Source of the DNA: Acidobacteriaceae bacterium | GTDB taxonomy: Bacteria; Acidobacteriota; Terriglobia; Terriglobales; Acidobacteriaceae | NCBI GenBank assembly: GCA_003138515.1 | Contig: PLGG01000017.1 | Coordinates: 68,639-132,638, forward strand | Reading direction: 5' to 3' | DNA: 64,000 bases | In this document: positions 17,273 through 25,188 of the stretch, one piece after another | How the letters are laid out: each line of letters opens with the position of its first letter | Numbering within the stretch: position 1 is the first letter of the stretch | The notes under the pieces: generated by a model | What the model saw: only the letters and a program-made list of their open reading frames with translations | Databases searched by the model: none | Told to the model about the DNA's origin: nothing | Program-made: the position numbers and the translations under genes

Positions 17273-18715
17273 GTATCTGTAGTTCTCCGCCTTGTACGGA
17301 CCTTCCACCGGCACGCCGATGTAGTCAGCCTGCTTCTTGGTGAGCTTGGTCAGCTTCACGCCAATCTTCTCCAGATGCAACCGCGCCACTTCTTCGTCCA
17401 GCTTCTTGGGCAGCACGTACACATTCACCTTGTAGCTGTCTTTGTTCTTCCACAGGTCGAGCTGCGCCAGCGTCTGGTTGGCGAAGCTGTTCGACATCAC
17501 GAAGCTGGGATGGCCTGTCGCGCAGCCGAGATTTACCAGCCGCCCTTCGGCCAGGATGAAGATCGAGTGCCCGTCGGGGAACGTGTACTTGTCCACCTGC
17601 GGCTTGATGTTGAGCCTGGTCACGCCCTTTGCCTCGTTCAGCCGGTCGATCTGAATTTCATTGTCGAAGTGGCCGATGTTGCAGACGATCGCCTGGTCCT
17701 TCATCTTCTCCATGTGCTCGAGCGTGATGATGTCGGTGTTGCCCGTGCAGGAAACGTAGATGTCGCCGCGGCCCAGCGTATCTTCAATGGGCGCGACCTC
17801 GAATCCTTCCATTGCCGCCTGCAGCGCGTTGATGGGGTCAATTTCCGTAACGACCACGCGTGCTCCCATGCCGCGCAGCGAATGCGACGAGCCCTTGCCC
17901 ACGTCGCCATAGCCGCAAATGACCGCGACCTTGCCCGCCACCATGACGTCTGTCGCGCGCTTGATGCCGTCGGCCAGCGACTCGCGGCAGCCGTAAAGAT
18001 TGTCGAACTTCGACTTCGTTACCGAGTCGTTCACATTGATGGCCGGAACAAGTAGCTTACCCTGCTCCATCATCTTGTAAAGCCGGTGCACGCCCGTCGT
18101 CGTCTCTTCCGAAACACCACGCCAATCCTTGACCACGTTGTGCCAATGTTGCTTGTCCTCGGCATGGACCTTCTTCAGCAGGTCCTTGATCACCTGCTCC
18201 TCGTGGTTGCTTGAAGGCGTGTCAACCCACTTGTCGCCGTCTTCCAGCTCGTAGCCCTTGTGGATGAGCAACGTCGCATCGCCGCCGTCGTCGACGATGA
18301 GCTCCGGCCCCTTGCCGCCCTTGTGAGTAAGCGCGCGATAGGTGCACTCCCAGTAATCTTCGAGCGACTCGCCCTTCCACGCGAAAACCGGAACGCCCGC
18401 TGCCGCAATCGCCGCCGCCGCGTGATCCTGCGTTGAGAAAATGTTGCAACTCGCCCAGCGCACTTCGGCGCCCAGGCTCGCCAGAGTTTCAATCAAAACC
18501 GCTGTCTGAATGGTCATGTGCAGCGAGCCGGTAATGCGCACGCCGTTGAGCGGCTTTTCCGCGGCGTATTTGTTGCGGATCGCCATCAACCCCGGCATCT
18601 CCTGCTCGGCAATGACGATTTCTTTGCGGCCCCAATCGGCCAGGCCCAGGTCGGCCACTTTGAATTCGGTCTCATGCTTGCCGATTTTCGTTCCTTCGAG
18701 GGTTGCGGTTGCCAT
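17270..18715 (-). CDS. ahcY: adenosylhomocysteinase
   Basis: 481 residues, normal length for the long bacterial form. Hydrolyses S-adenosylhomocysteine to adenosine and homocysteine with tightly bound NAD. Visible: substrate region [52 protein letters not shown], the NAD-binding [20 protein letters not shown], and the conserved C-terminal Lys-Tyr end ([13 protein letters not shown]). Start ATG 18715 has AAGGAGA upstream. Divergent from an ArsR-methyltransferase fusion 56 bases away, whose ligand is plausibly the substrate of this enzyme. Confidence 0.97.
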   Translation of the reverse strand: MATATLEGTKIGKHETEFKVADLGLADWGRKEIVIAEQEMPGLMAIRNKYAAEKPLNGVRITGSLHMTIQTAVLIETLASLGAEVRWASCNIFSTQDHAAAAIAAAGVPVFAWKGESLEDYWECTYRALTHKGGKGPELIVDDGGDATLLIHKGYELEDGDKWVDTPSSNHEEQVIKDLLKKVHAEDKQHWHNVVKDWRGVSEETTTGVHRLYKMMEQGKLLVPAINVNDSVTKSKFDNLYGCRESLADGIKRATDVMVAGKVAVICGYGDVGKGSSHSLRGMGARVVVTEIDPINALQAAMEGFEVAPIEDTLGRGDIYVSCTGNTDIITLEHMEKMKDQAIVCNIGHFDNEIQIDRLNEAKGVTRLNIKPQVDKYTFPDGHSIFILAEGRLVNLGCATGHPSFVMSNSFANQTLAQLDLWKNKDSYKVNVYVLPKKLDEEVARLHLEKIGVKLTKLTKKQADYIGVPVEGPYKAENYRY

Positions 18716-18741
18716 TCAGATCTCCTTTTATCGTCGCATCG

Positions 18742-18757
18742 TGATATGTTGATATGT
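18742..18757. promoter_or_regulatory. candidate operator between ahcY and the ArsR-methyltransferase gene
   Basis: A perfect tandem 8-mer, TGATATGT twice, sits in the 56-base divergent spacer. It is the only repeated element there and is a plausible binding site for the adjacent ArsR-family regulator. It could equally be a chance short tandem repeat. Confidence 0.3.
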
Positions 18758-18771
18758 AGCAGAATTCTCCG

Positions 18772-19704
18772 ATGCCGTCAATCGTCAAAACGTTAAAGAT
18801 AGTGGCGGATCCCAACCGCCTACGCATCTTATTGCTTCTAAAGGGAGAAGAGCTTTCCGTGGCCGAACTCCAGGAGATTCTGGGGATGGGTCAGAGCACC
18901 ATCTCAACCCACCTTTCGCATCTCAAGCAGGCGGAATTGGTCGAGGATCGCCGCACTGGCAAGAGCAATCTCTATCGCCTCGGCCCTCCCCCTGCGGGGG
19001 GCAGCCCTCTGGATGAGATTCTCGTCCGGGCAGAGAAGGAGATCCCCGAAGCCGCTCCAGACCAGGCCGCCATGCGCCGTGTGCTCCGCAAGCGCCAGGA
19101 CATGACGCGAGCCTTCTTTGACAGTGTGGCTGGCCGCCTGGGCAAGGATTACGTTCCCGGCAAATCGTGGAAGAGCCTCGCCGAAGCTCTCCTGCGTCTG
19201 ATGCCCCGGCTGGTTGTTGCAGATCTCGGCGCGGGCGAGGGCGCCTCCGCGTTGCTGCTCGCGCAGCGGGCAAAGAAAGTGATCGCTGTTGACAGCTCAG
19301 CCAGGATGATCGAAGTGGGCCGCGAACAGGCTCTCCGCCACGGCGTAAAAAACGTCGACTACCGGCTCGGCGACATGGAAGAGATTCCCATCGGTGATGG
19401 CGAAGTCGATCTAGTCTTCTTCTCGCAGTCGCTGCACCACGCGCTCCACCCCGAGCGCGCGCTGGCCGAGGCGGCGCGAATTCTCGTCGCCGGCGGCCGC
19501 ATCGTAATTCTCGATCTTGTTCGTCATCGCTTCGAGGAGGCGCGCGAGCTCTACGCTGACGAGTGGCTCGGCTTCGGCGAAGCGGATCTAGAATCCATGC
19601 TGCAGAATGTTGGCTTCGTCAACATCGAAACCACGGTCGTCGACAAGGAGCCTGAGACTCCGCAATTTCAAACGCTGCTGGTTGTCGCAGACAAGAAGAA
19701 CTGA
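18772..19704 (+). CDS. ArsR-family HTH fused to SAM-dependent methyltransferase domain (SahR-like)
   Basis: 310 residues. Residues 1-75 form an ArsR winged helix (VADPNRLRILLLLKGEELSVAELQEILGMGQSTISTHLSHLKQAELVEDRRTGK). From about 110 a class I methyltransferase fold follows, with motif I VVADLGAGEGASALLLA, the acidic loop IAVDSSARMI, and a later FFSQSLHHALHP region. The ArsR SAH-responsive regulator SahR of Proteobacteria controls ahcY and metF; the position here, divergent from ahcY-metF, suggests the same job. No metal-binding Cys cluster is seen in the HTH. Identity as SahR is inference. Confidence 0.85.
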   Translation: MPSIVKTLKIVADPNRLRILLLLKGEELSVAELQEILGMGQSTISTHLSHLKQAELVEDRRTGKSNLYRLGPPPAGGSPLDEILVRAEKEIPEAAPDQAAMRRVLRKRQDMTRAFFDSVAGRLGKDYVPGKSWKSLAEALLRLMPRLVVADLGAGEGASALLLAQRAKKVIAVDSSARMIEVGREQALRHGVKNVDYRLGDMEEIPIGDGEVDLVFFSQSLHHALHPERALAEAARILVAGGRIVILDLVRHRFEEARELYADEWLGFGEADLESMLQNVGFVNIETTVVDKEPETPQFQTLLVVADKKN

Positions 19705-19989
19705 GACCGTGAAGCGAGCATTCGCGCCCGATCCGGGGCGCCGGCCGCTGCAGCGATCCGCCGACGCGCTCGTGAACAGCGGCAGCATGAAACTTAAGCT
19801 GGGCATCCAGCGTCATCTGCAAATGGGGATTGGGGCGCACGCCAGATTCTTCTCTATCCGTCAGCGGAAAGATGCTATCATCGGGTTCGATCAGCGGAAT
19901 CCTCGGACAACGGCATAGAGACGAGCATCACGTCGTTCAGGCTCCATCCAAAGATCGGGTCCCCCCCAAAAGAAAAATGGAGGTACGAA

Positions 19990-21282
19990 ATGCGTACGCT
20001 ACTCAGGTTTTTTGGGCCCGTGCGGAGCCCAATCGTAGTCTTCTGCGCAATCTTGACGTTGGGTGCGGCGGCCTTTGGCGTGTCGTCGAAGAAGGGATCT
20101 GCACAGTCCTCGAAGGGGTCGGGGTCAGGGTCGAGTTCGGGTTCTGGCGGGGCGGCGCAAGGCAACGCCAGCAGCGCGAATCCAGAAGGATTCGCCATCG
20201 AATCGGAGATGCTGACCTATACAGCGATGGACTCCGAAGCCACTGCACTCAGTTGCGGCATCGGGCGCAATGTGGGTGCAGCCGATTCCGGTTGCAACCC
20301 GCAGGCAATCTCCGGTCCGCCGGTGGGCGTGGTGGTCGTCGCCGGGGATTCCAGCGCGCTCTCTGAATTCCAGCTCTGGCGCACGGACATTTCCACCATG
20401 GACATGCTGACCCTGCGTGCCAATCATTATTGCGCCCCAGGCGCCGGCACAAGAGCAGCCACGACTCTGGGCGGCACGATTATGTCGATGTTTCCGGAGA
20501 GCCAGGCAGCCGAGTTTGCAGCCTCGCTGCTCAGCCAAACTGCGGAAACAAAGCCACTCGAAGGCAACATCCTCGATCGAACGCTTGTCGACGATGTGGC
20601 AGGTCACCTGAGAGCGCTGGGGATTGACGTCGTGATCCCGGACAACTACATGCCGTATTCGCTGACCGCGATCGACGCGAACCATTCCCCATTTCTGACC
20701 AAATACGTTGCGCTCATCAAAGCGCGCGAATGTGTTGCTCCGAAGGGAAATGCCGGCGCGGCACCGGCCGCCGAGCCTGGCGCAGCCGGGAGCGGAGAAG
20801 CAGACGCGCATGCGGCGGACGACAAGCACGCAATTACCGCGGCAATCGACAGCTACCTGAAGTCGCTCACGGAGCCGGATGTCTTCGACGTGCCCAAGCC
20901 GCAGCAGGGCGCGCAGCCTGCTGCGCAGACGCCTGTTATCTCGCATCTCAACGCCGTACTCAGAGCCGACGGCCTGGCGCAGGAACTCGATGCGGCTTCG
21001 CCCGACGCGCGCTCCGGGGGAAACGGCGTGTGGTATGTGCTCTCGCTAACCGCGCTCGAGTCTGGTGGAACGTTGATGAAATCAGGAAACGGCATAACGG
21101 GCACGAAGACCAGTTACAGCGGCGGGGCAGTGGGAACCTACGCGCTCTTCCACCTGAACGGAAATATCGCGTGCTCGGGCGTTTTCTTCAACTATGAGCC
21201 GCCTACACTGACCAGCAAGATTCCAGCCCTACTCACGACTCCGGGAGCGGCGGGAGGAAAACTGGTCGGCGGCTGCCACTAG
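19990..21282 (+). CDS. secreted protein of unknown function
   Basis: 430 residues with a strong GGAGG before ATG 19990 and an N-terminal signal/anchor (about 14-34). A Ser/Gly-rich linker (35-65) follows, then a globular body with a conserved-looking block VGVVVVAGDSSALSEFQLWRTDI and an Ala/Pro-rich middle (260-320). Six or so Cys in the mature part could form disulfides. No recognised domain. A rho-independent terminator follows, indicating a single-gene transcript. Confidence 0.75.
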   Translation: MRTLLRFFGPVRSPIVVFCAILTLGAAAFGVSSKKGSAQSSKGSGSGSSSGSGGAAQGNASSANPEGFAIESEMLTYTAMDSEATALSCGIGRNVGAADSGCNPQAISGPPVGVVVVAGDSSALSEFQLWRTDISTMDMLTLRANHYCAPGAGTRAATTLGGTIMSMFPESQAAEFAASLLSQTAETKPLEGNILDRTLVDDVAGHLRALGIDVVIPDNYMPYSLTAIDANHSPFLTKYVALIKARECVAPKGNAGAAPAAEPGAAGSGEADAHAADDKHAITAAIDSYLKSLTEPDVFDVPKPQQGAQPAAQTPVISHLNAVLRADGLAQELDAASPDARSGGNGVWYVLSLTALESGGTLMKSGNGITGTKTSYSGGAVGTYALFHLNGNIACSGVFFNYEPPTLTSKIPALLTTPGAAGGKLVGGCH

Positions 21283-21328
21283 GAACAGCAGCGTTTCTTT
21301 GGAATCGACCGAACGAATCGGATCTGTC

Positions 21329-21366
21329 AAAAAGGGGCGGGCATTTTGCTCGCCCCCTTTCTTTTT
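21329..21366 (+). terminator. rho-independent terminator
   Basis: GC-rich stem (GGGGCGGGC with GCTCGCCCCC, loop ATTTT) flanked by an A-run on the left and a T-rich run on the right, 47 bases after the stop of the secreted protein gene. The A and T flanks would let it work in both directions. Confidence 0.8.
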
Positions 21367-21464
21367 TACGATCAGTCGGCGCACTATCTCACTCCTGGCG
21401 CTTCGCGGTCACTCCTTGGATCGACCACCACTGAATCGAATCCGTTCTCATTCGATCTAAAATA

Positions 21465-21490
21465 GGTTCGAACCTGCGTTCTAAAGAACG
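21465..21490. promoter_or_regulatory. paired palindromes ahead of an arsR gene
   Basis: Two palindromes lie just upstream of the ATG at 21497: GGTTCGAACC (21465-21474, perfect) and CGTTCTAAAGAACG (21477-21490, perfect 6-base arms). Both contain a GTTC/GAAC half-site. They are good candidates for autoregulatory binding by the ArsR protein that follows. Confidence 0.5.
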
Positions 21491-21496
21491 GATCCG

Positions 21497-21844
21497 ATGG
21501 CAAACTCTCGACAGGCCGTGCGGGGAAGGGAAGCGGCAAAGCCCGCACGCGTGAGTCGCGCGCAACGTGCCCTGATTTTGAAGGCGCTGGCCGATCCGCG
21601 GCGGTTTGAGCTTCTACAGCAGATCGCCAAGGCCGGATGCCCGTTGGGCTGTGCGCAGGCCCGGGCCGCCCTTCCCATCTCCGCCGCCACGCTTTCTCAT
21701 CACATAAAAGAACTGGAAACGGCAGGGCTGATCGACGTCCGCCGCGAAGGCAAATTCCACTATCTCTCTCTGCGCGTGGGAGTTCTCGCCTCTCTGGCCG
21801 CCGGTTTGTCCGCGCTTGAACCTGCTTCGGCGCCGGGCCGCTGA
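21497..21844 (+). CDS. ArsR-family transcriptional regulator
   Basis: 115 residues with a winged HTH covering residues 20-95 (RALILKALADPRRFELLQQIA ... ISAATLSHHIKELETAGLIDVRREGKFHYLSL). No CxC metal site of the ArsR/SmtB type is seen in the recognition helix, so it may not be a metal sensor; a Cys pair (GCPLGC) sits in the preceding loop. It is followed 113 bases later by an SDR gene on the same strand, a frequent pairing in which the regulator controls the oxidoreductase. Confidence 0.88.
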   Translation: MANSRQAVRGREAAKPARVSRAQRALILKALADPRRFELLQQIAKAGCPLGCAQARAALPISAATLSHHIKELETAGLIDVRREGKFHYLSLRVGVLASLAAGLSALEPASAPGR

Positions 21845-21957
21845 CCACCGCCGAGGAGATTTCCACAAACCTTCTGAATCCATCCTTGCGCTCCCCGAAT
21901 CAATTCGAGAGTTATCGAAATGTCGAAATGATGGCGTTTCGGCGAGGGAGTGGGCAA

Positions 21958-22707
21958 ATGACGAATCTTCAAGGCAAAGTGGCGCTGGTTACCGGCGCAT
22001 CCAAAGGAATCGGCGCGGCGATTGCCCGCGAGCTGGCGGCGCGCGGCGCGGCTGTGGCAGTCAACTACTCGGGCGGCAAAGCGGGCGCTGAAAAGGTCGT
22101 CGCTGAAATTAAAGCCGGCGGCGGCAAGGCCATCGCCTTCCAGGCCGACCTCTCGAACCCCGACTCAGTCGGTCCCTTCGTCAAGTCCGTCGCTGAACAG
22201 CTCGGTCCTATCGACATTCTGGTCAACAATGCCGGAATCTATGAATTCGGCCCGCTTGAACAGATCACGCCCGAGCACTTCCACAAGCAGTTCGACCTCA
22301 ATGTTCTCGGCTTGCTTCTCACCACCAAGGCTGCCGTCGAGCAATTCAATCCTGCCGGTGGAAGCATCATCAACATTGGCTCGGTTGTGGCATCGGGGTT
22401 TGCGAATGCCGCGGTTTATAGCGCTACCAAGGGAGCAGTCAACACCATCACCACTTCGCTGGCCAAGGAGCTCGGCCCCAAAAAGATTCGCGTCAATGCG
22501 CTGAACCCCGGAATGGTCGAGACGGAAGGCACGCACAGTGCAGGCTTCATTGGCAGCGAATTCCAAAAACAAGCCGAAGCCGAAACGCCGCTTGGCCGCA
22601 TCGGCCAGCCGCGAGACATCGCCGGAGTCGCTGCTTTCCTGGCGTCAGACGATTCCGGGTGGCTCAGCGGCCAGACCGTCTATGCCTCCGGCGGCTATAC
22701 CGGCTGA
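21958..22707 (+). CDS. SDR-family oxidoreductase
   Basis: 249 residues from ATG 21958 with GGGAG upstream. Classical short-chain dehydrogenase: cofactor loop VTGASKGIGAAIA, NNAGIYEFG, catalytic Ser in INIGSVVA, YxxxK as YSATKGAVN, and PGMVETEG. NADP preference is possible because no acidic residue ends the second strand (AVNYSGG). Resembles glucose-1-dehydrogenase/3-oxoacyl reductase types, but the substrate cannot be told. Likely regulated by the preceding ArsR gene. Confidence 0.92.
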   Translation: MTNLQGKVALVTGASKGIGAAIARELAARGAAVAVNYSGGKAGAEKVVAEIKAGGGKAIAFQADLSNPDSVGPFVKSVAEQLGPIDILVNNAGIYEFGPLEQITPEHFHKQFDLNVLGLLLTTKAAVEQFNPAGGSIINIGSVVASGFANAAVYSATKGAVNTITTSLAKELGPKKIRVNALNPGMVETEGTHSAGFIGSEFQKQAEAETPLGRIGQPRDIAGVAAFLASDDSGWLSGQTVYASGGYTG

Positions 22708-22763
22708 ACTCCGCTTCGACGCTGAAAGCATGGACAAATGATGCGGGCATGAGGATCGATCGC

Positions 22764-23867
22764 TCAGGCTCGCTCAGCCTTCAGCAAGGGGCCGCTTGCG
22801 GTCGATTCTGCTTTGAGCAACTGGCGCTTGCGCTTTAGGCCCCAGCGGTAGCCGGTGAGCGAGCCATCGGCGCCCACCACGCGATGGCACGGCACCACCA
22901 GCGCCACGCGATTCACAGCGCAGGCGCGGGCCACGGCGCGCGTGGCTTTGGGATCGCCCAACTCGCGCGCCAACTGCGAGTAGCTGCGGGTTTCGCCGCG
23001 CGGAATCTGGCGGAGCGCCTGCCACACTCGCAACTGGAAGACCGTCCCGCGTAGATCGAGGGCGTCGGTCCGGCCGCGGTTTACTGTCAGGTCGTTCCCC
23101 TCGCGCACGCTTTCGAGCGCGGCGTCCACAAGCCGCGTAAGCGATGAATCGCGGCGCAGCACGGCTGCGGGAAACTCGCTTCGCAGGCTGGCCTCGGCCT
23201 CCAGCTTCGTGGCCGCAAGCGAGAGCCAGCACAGCCCGCGCTCCGTAGCTCCCACAATCACCCATCCGAAAGGTGAACGGGCAGAAGCCCACGCGATCTG
23301 CTCGCCTTTGCCGCCCTGGGCAAACCGCGCAGGCGTCATGCCCAGCTGGTTCCCTTCGTAGGCGCGGCTCGATGAGCCGAATCCTGCGGTGTAGATGGCA
23401 TCGGTCACGCTCTCGCCCTGCTTCAGCGCGCCGCGCAGCCGGCTGGCGCGCAGTGCACGCTGGTATTCGAGAGGGCTCGCGCCCATCTCGCGCTTGAAGA
23501 GCCGTTGCACGGTGAAGGGACTCAGGCCGGCGACGCGCCCCAACTCTTCGAGCCGCACCGGCCGGTCGAGGTGCGCCTCTATGTGGCCACGAATCTTCTC
23601 CAAAGGGCTGGCCCACGCAGTGGTGGTGGGACGGCAGCGCTTACATGGGCGAAATCCCGCGGCATGCGCGGCGGCGGTGGTTGGGAAGAAGCGCACGTTT
23701 TCGCGAAGCGGCCTGCGGCTCGCGCAGCTCGGACGGCAGAAAACGCCCGTGGTCGTCACGCCATAGAAGAAGCGTGCCTGCGTGTCGCGGGCCGCGAGCT
23801 GTTTCCAGGCGGCGTCGGAATCGAGGCCTGGGACCGGAGCTGTGCGTGAGTTAGAGAACGGGGTCAT
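22764..23867 (-). CDS. ada: Ada, bifunctional methyl-DNA repair protein and regulator
   Basis: 367 residues from ATG 23867. Three parts in order: N-terminal zinc/methyl-phosphotriester domain (FCRPSCASRRPLRENVRFF and GFRPCKRCRP give the Cys ligands, about residues 40-90); an AraC-type HTH (about 100-190); and an O6-methylguanine-DNA methyltransferase domain with the PCHRVVG acceptor near 320. It repairs alkylated DNA and, when methylated, activates the adaptive response. No alkB or alkA is adjacent. A frame extension to 23972 is possible but not family-like. Confidence 0.93.
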   Translation of the reverse strand: MTPFSNSRTAPVPGLDSDAAWKQLAARDTQARFFYGVTTTGVFCRPSCASRRPLRENVRFFPTTAAAHAAGFRPCKRCRPTTTAWASPLEKIRGHIEAHLDRPVRLEELGRVAGLSPFTVQRLFKREMGASPLEYQRALRASRLRGALKQGESVTDAIYTAGFGSSSRAYEGNQLGMTPARFAQGGKGEQIAWASARSPFGWVIVGATERGLCWLSLAATKLEAEASLRSEFPAAVLRRDSSLTRLVDAALESVREGNDLTVNRGRTDALDLRGTVFQLRVWQALRQIPRGETRSYSQLARELGDPKATRAVARACAVNRVALVVPCHRVVGADGSLTGYRWGLKRKRQLLKAESTASGPLLKAERA

Positions 23868-24030
23868 CTTCGATACATCGCCTGCAAAGACGCCGCCGGC
23901 CAAATCTTCCCGAACCAAATCTTGGCCAACATGGATGGATGCGAATTGCGGATTACTGCTCATGGACTTCATCGTCGCCGATCAGCGCCGCAGCCGCACT
24001 CCGATTCTTGCGCGCAATTCATTTTCCTGG

Positions 24031-24780
24031 CTAGGTCTTGCTTTGGCGCGCATCGCCTTTAAGGAACGCCTCCGCTCTCACCAAATCCTCTTCCGTATCT
24101 ACGCCAATTGTGTCCCTTGGCGCATCGGCCACATAAATCGCGATTCCGTTTTCAAGCAGACGCAACTGTTCCAGCCGCTCGAGCTTCTCGAGCGGCGAGG
24201 GTGGCAGCGTGGCAAACCGCTCCAGTGCGGCCTTGCGATATGCGTAAATGCCCAGATGTTTGCGGTAACCGGTAAAGCCGGTCGCGTCGCGGTCGAATGG
24301 GATGGTCGCGCGTGAGAAATAGAGCGCACGCCCGTCCAACGCCGTGACGACCTTCACCGCGTTGGGATTGGCGAACTCCTGCGGCGGGCAGCGCACCGCC
24401 AGCGTGGAGACCTCAACCTCGGGCCGCGCGAAAAGATCGAGGAGAGGCGGGAAGAAATCGGGCGTGAGGGTCGGCTCGTCGCCCTGAATGTTGACGTAGA
24501 TGTCGGCGGCGAGCTGGCGGGCGACATCCCTCACACGATCCGATCCACTGGGGCAACTGGGCGAGGTCATCACAACAGGAATTTTCCGTGCGCGGCACGC
24601 TTCCGCCACTTCTTCCGCATCGGTTGCGACCACAACCGGGTCCATCAGGCCGCTCGCACTCGCCGCGCGCCACACCCACTCGACCATGGGCCGCCCGGCG
24701 ATCGGGCGCAGCACCTTGCGCGGCATCCGTGTGGAGGCGAGCCGCGCGGGAATCACGGCCGCAATGCGGAGGGGGCTCAT
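24031..24780 (-). CDS. kdsB: 3-deoxy-manno-octulosonate cytidylyltransferase
   Basis: 249 residues. Activates Kdo with CTP for lipopolysaccharide inner core assembly, which implies a Gram-negative envelope. Signature N-terminus IAAVIPARLASTRMPRKVL, then GRPMVEWVW, VATDAEEV, SGSDRV, NIQGDEPTL, YFSRATIPF and HLGIYAYR in normal order. Reads toward ada on the same strand with about 160 bases between them; no other LPS gene is nearby. Confidence 0.95.
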   Translation of the reverse strand: MSPLRIAAVIPARLASTRMPRKVLRPIAGRPMVEWVWRAASASGLMDPVVVATDAEEVAEACRARKIPVVMTSPSCPSGSDRVRDVARQLAADIYVNIQGDEPTLTPDFFPPLLDLFARPEVEVSTLAVRCPPQEFANPNAVKVVTALDGRALYFSRATIPFDRDATGFTGYRKHLGIYAYRKAALERFATLPPSPLEKLERLEQLRLLENGIAIYVADAPRDTIGVDTEEDLVRAEAFLKGDARQSKT

Positions 24781-24923
24781 GCAGACGAGTGTACATGGAC
24801 GCAGAGCGGCGCTGGAATTGTCTCAGGAAGCACCGGTGCGCGTCGTTTGACCTGCCATTCTCGCCCCCTTATCATCGAATTTGGCGCTGCTGCGCGATGA
24901 TATTGGGGCCAGCGCTCCCTCCC

Positions 24924-25000
24924 GGCGGAGTAGCTCAGTTGGTTAGAGCGTGGGATTCATAACCCCAAGGTCGGCAGTTCGATCCTGCCCTCCGCCACCA
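24924..25000 (+). tRNA. tRNA-Met (CAT), elongator type
   Basis: 77 bases including an encoded CCA end. GGCGGAG at the 5' end pairs with CTCCGCC; D-arm TAGCTCAGTTGGTTAGAG, anticodon loop TTCATAA and T-arm GGCAG-TTCGATC-CTGCC fold normally. The overall sequence is close to elongator tRNA-Met rather than initiator. One mismatch (A-C) closes the anticodon loop. A near-copy of its last 28 bases lies 20 bases downstream. Confidence 0.93.
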
Positions 25001-25020
25001 TAACTTCCCGGTAACGCATG

Positions 25021-25048
25021 GGCAGCACGATCCTGCCCTCCGCCGCCA
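25021..25048 (+). repeat. duplicated 3' fragment of tRNA-Met
   Basis: 28 bases matching the T-arm and acceptor 3' end of the upstream tRNA-Met (24973-25000) at 25 positions, including CGATCCTGCCCTCCGCC. It may be the trace of an old integration or of a decayed tandem tRNA. Confidence 0.75.
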
Positions 25049-25188
25049 GATCCAGTCCCAATTCAGGCAGGCACCGAATCACGAGGCATGCCCTCGTCGG
25101 CGCCGCTCCTCCAGGCCGCGGCCACGGACCGCCATTCCTCCCAAGTCTTGTCGATGGTGGGTGTTACAATTTGCCCACATCGAATCCC

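Noticed and set aside
18716..18771. SAH or SAM riboswitch ahead of ahcY
   Set aside because: Only 56 bases separate the two start codons, too short for those structures plus a promoter, and no conserved core is seen.
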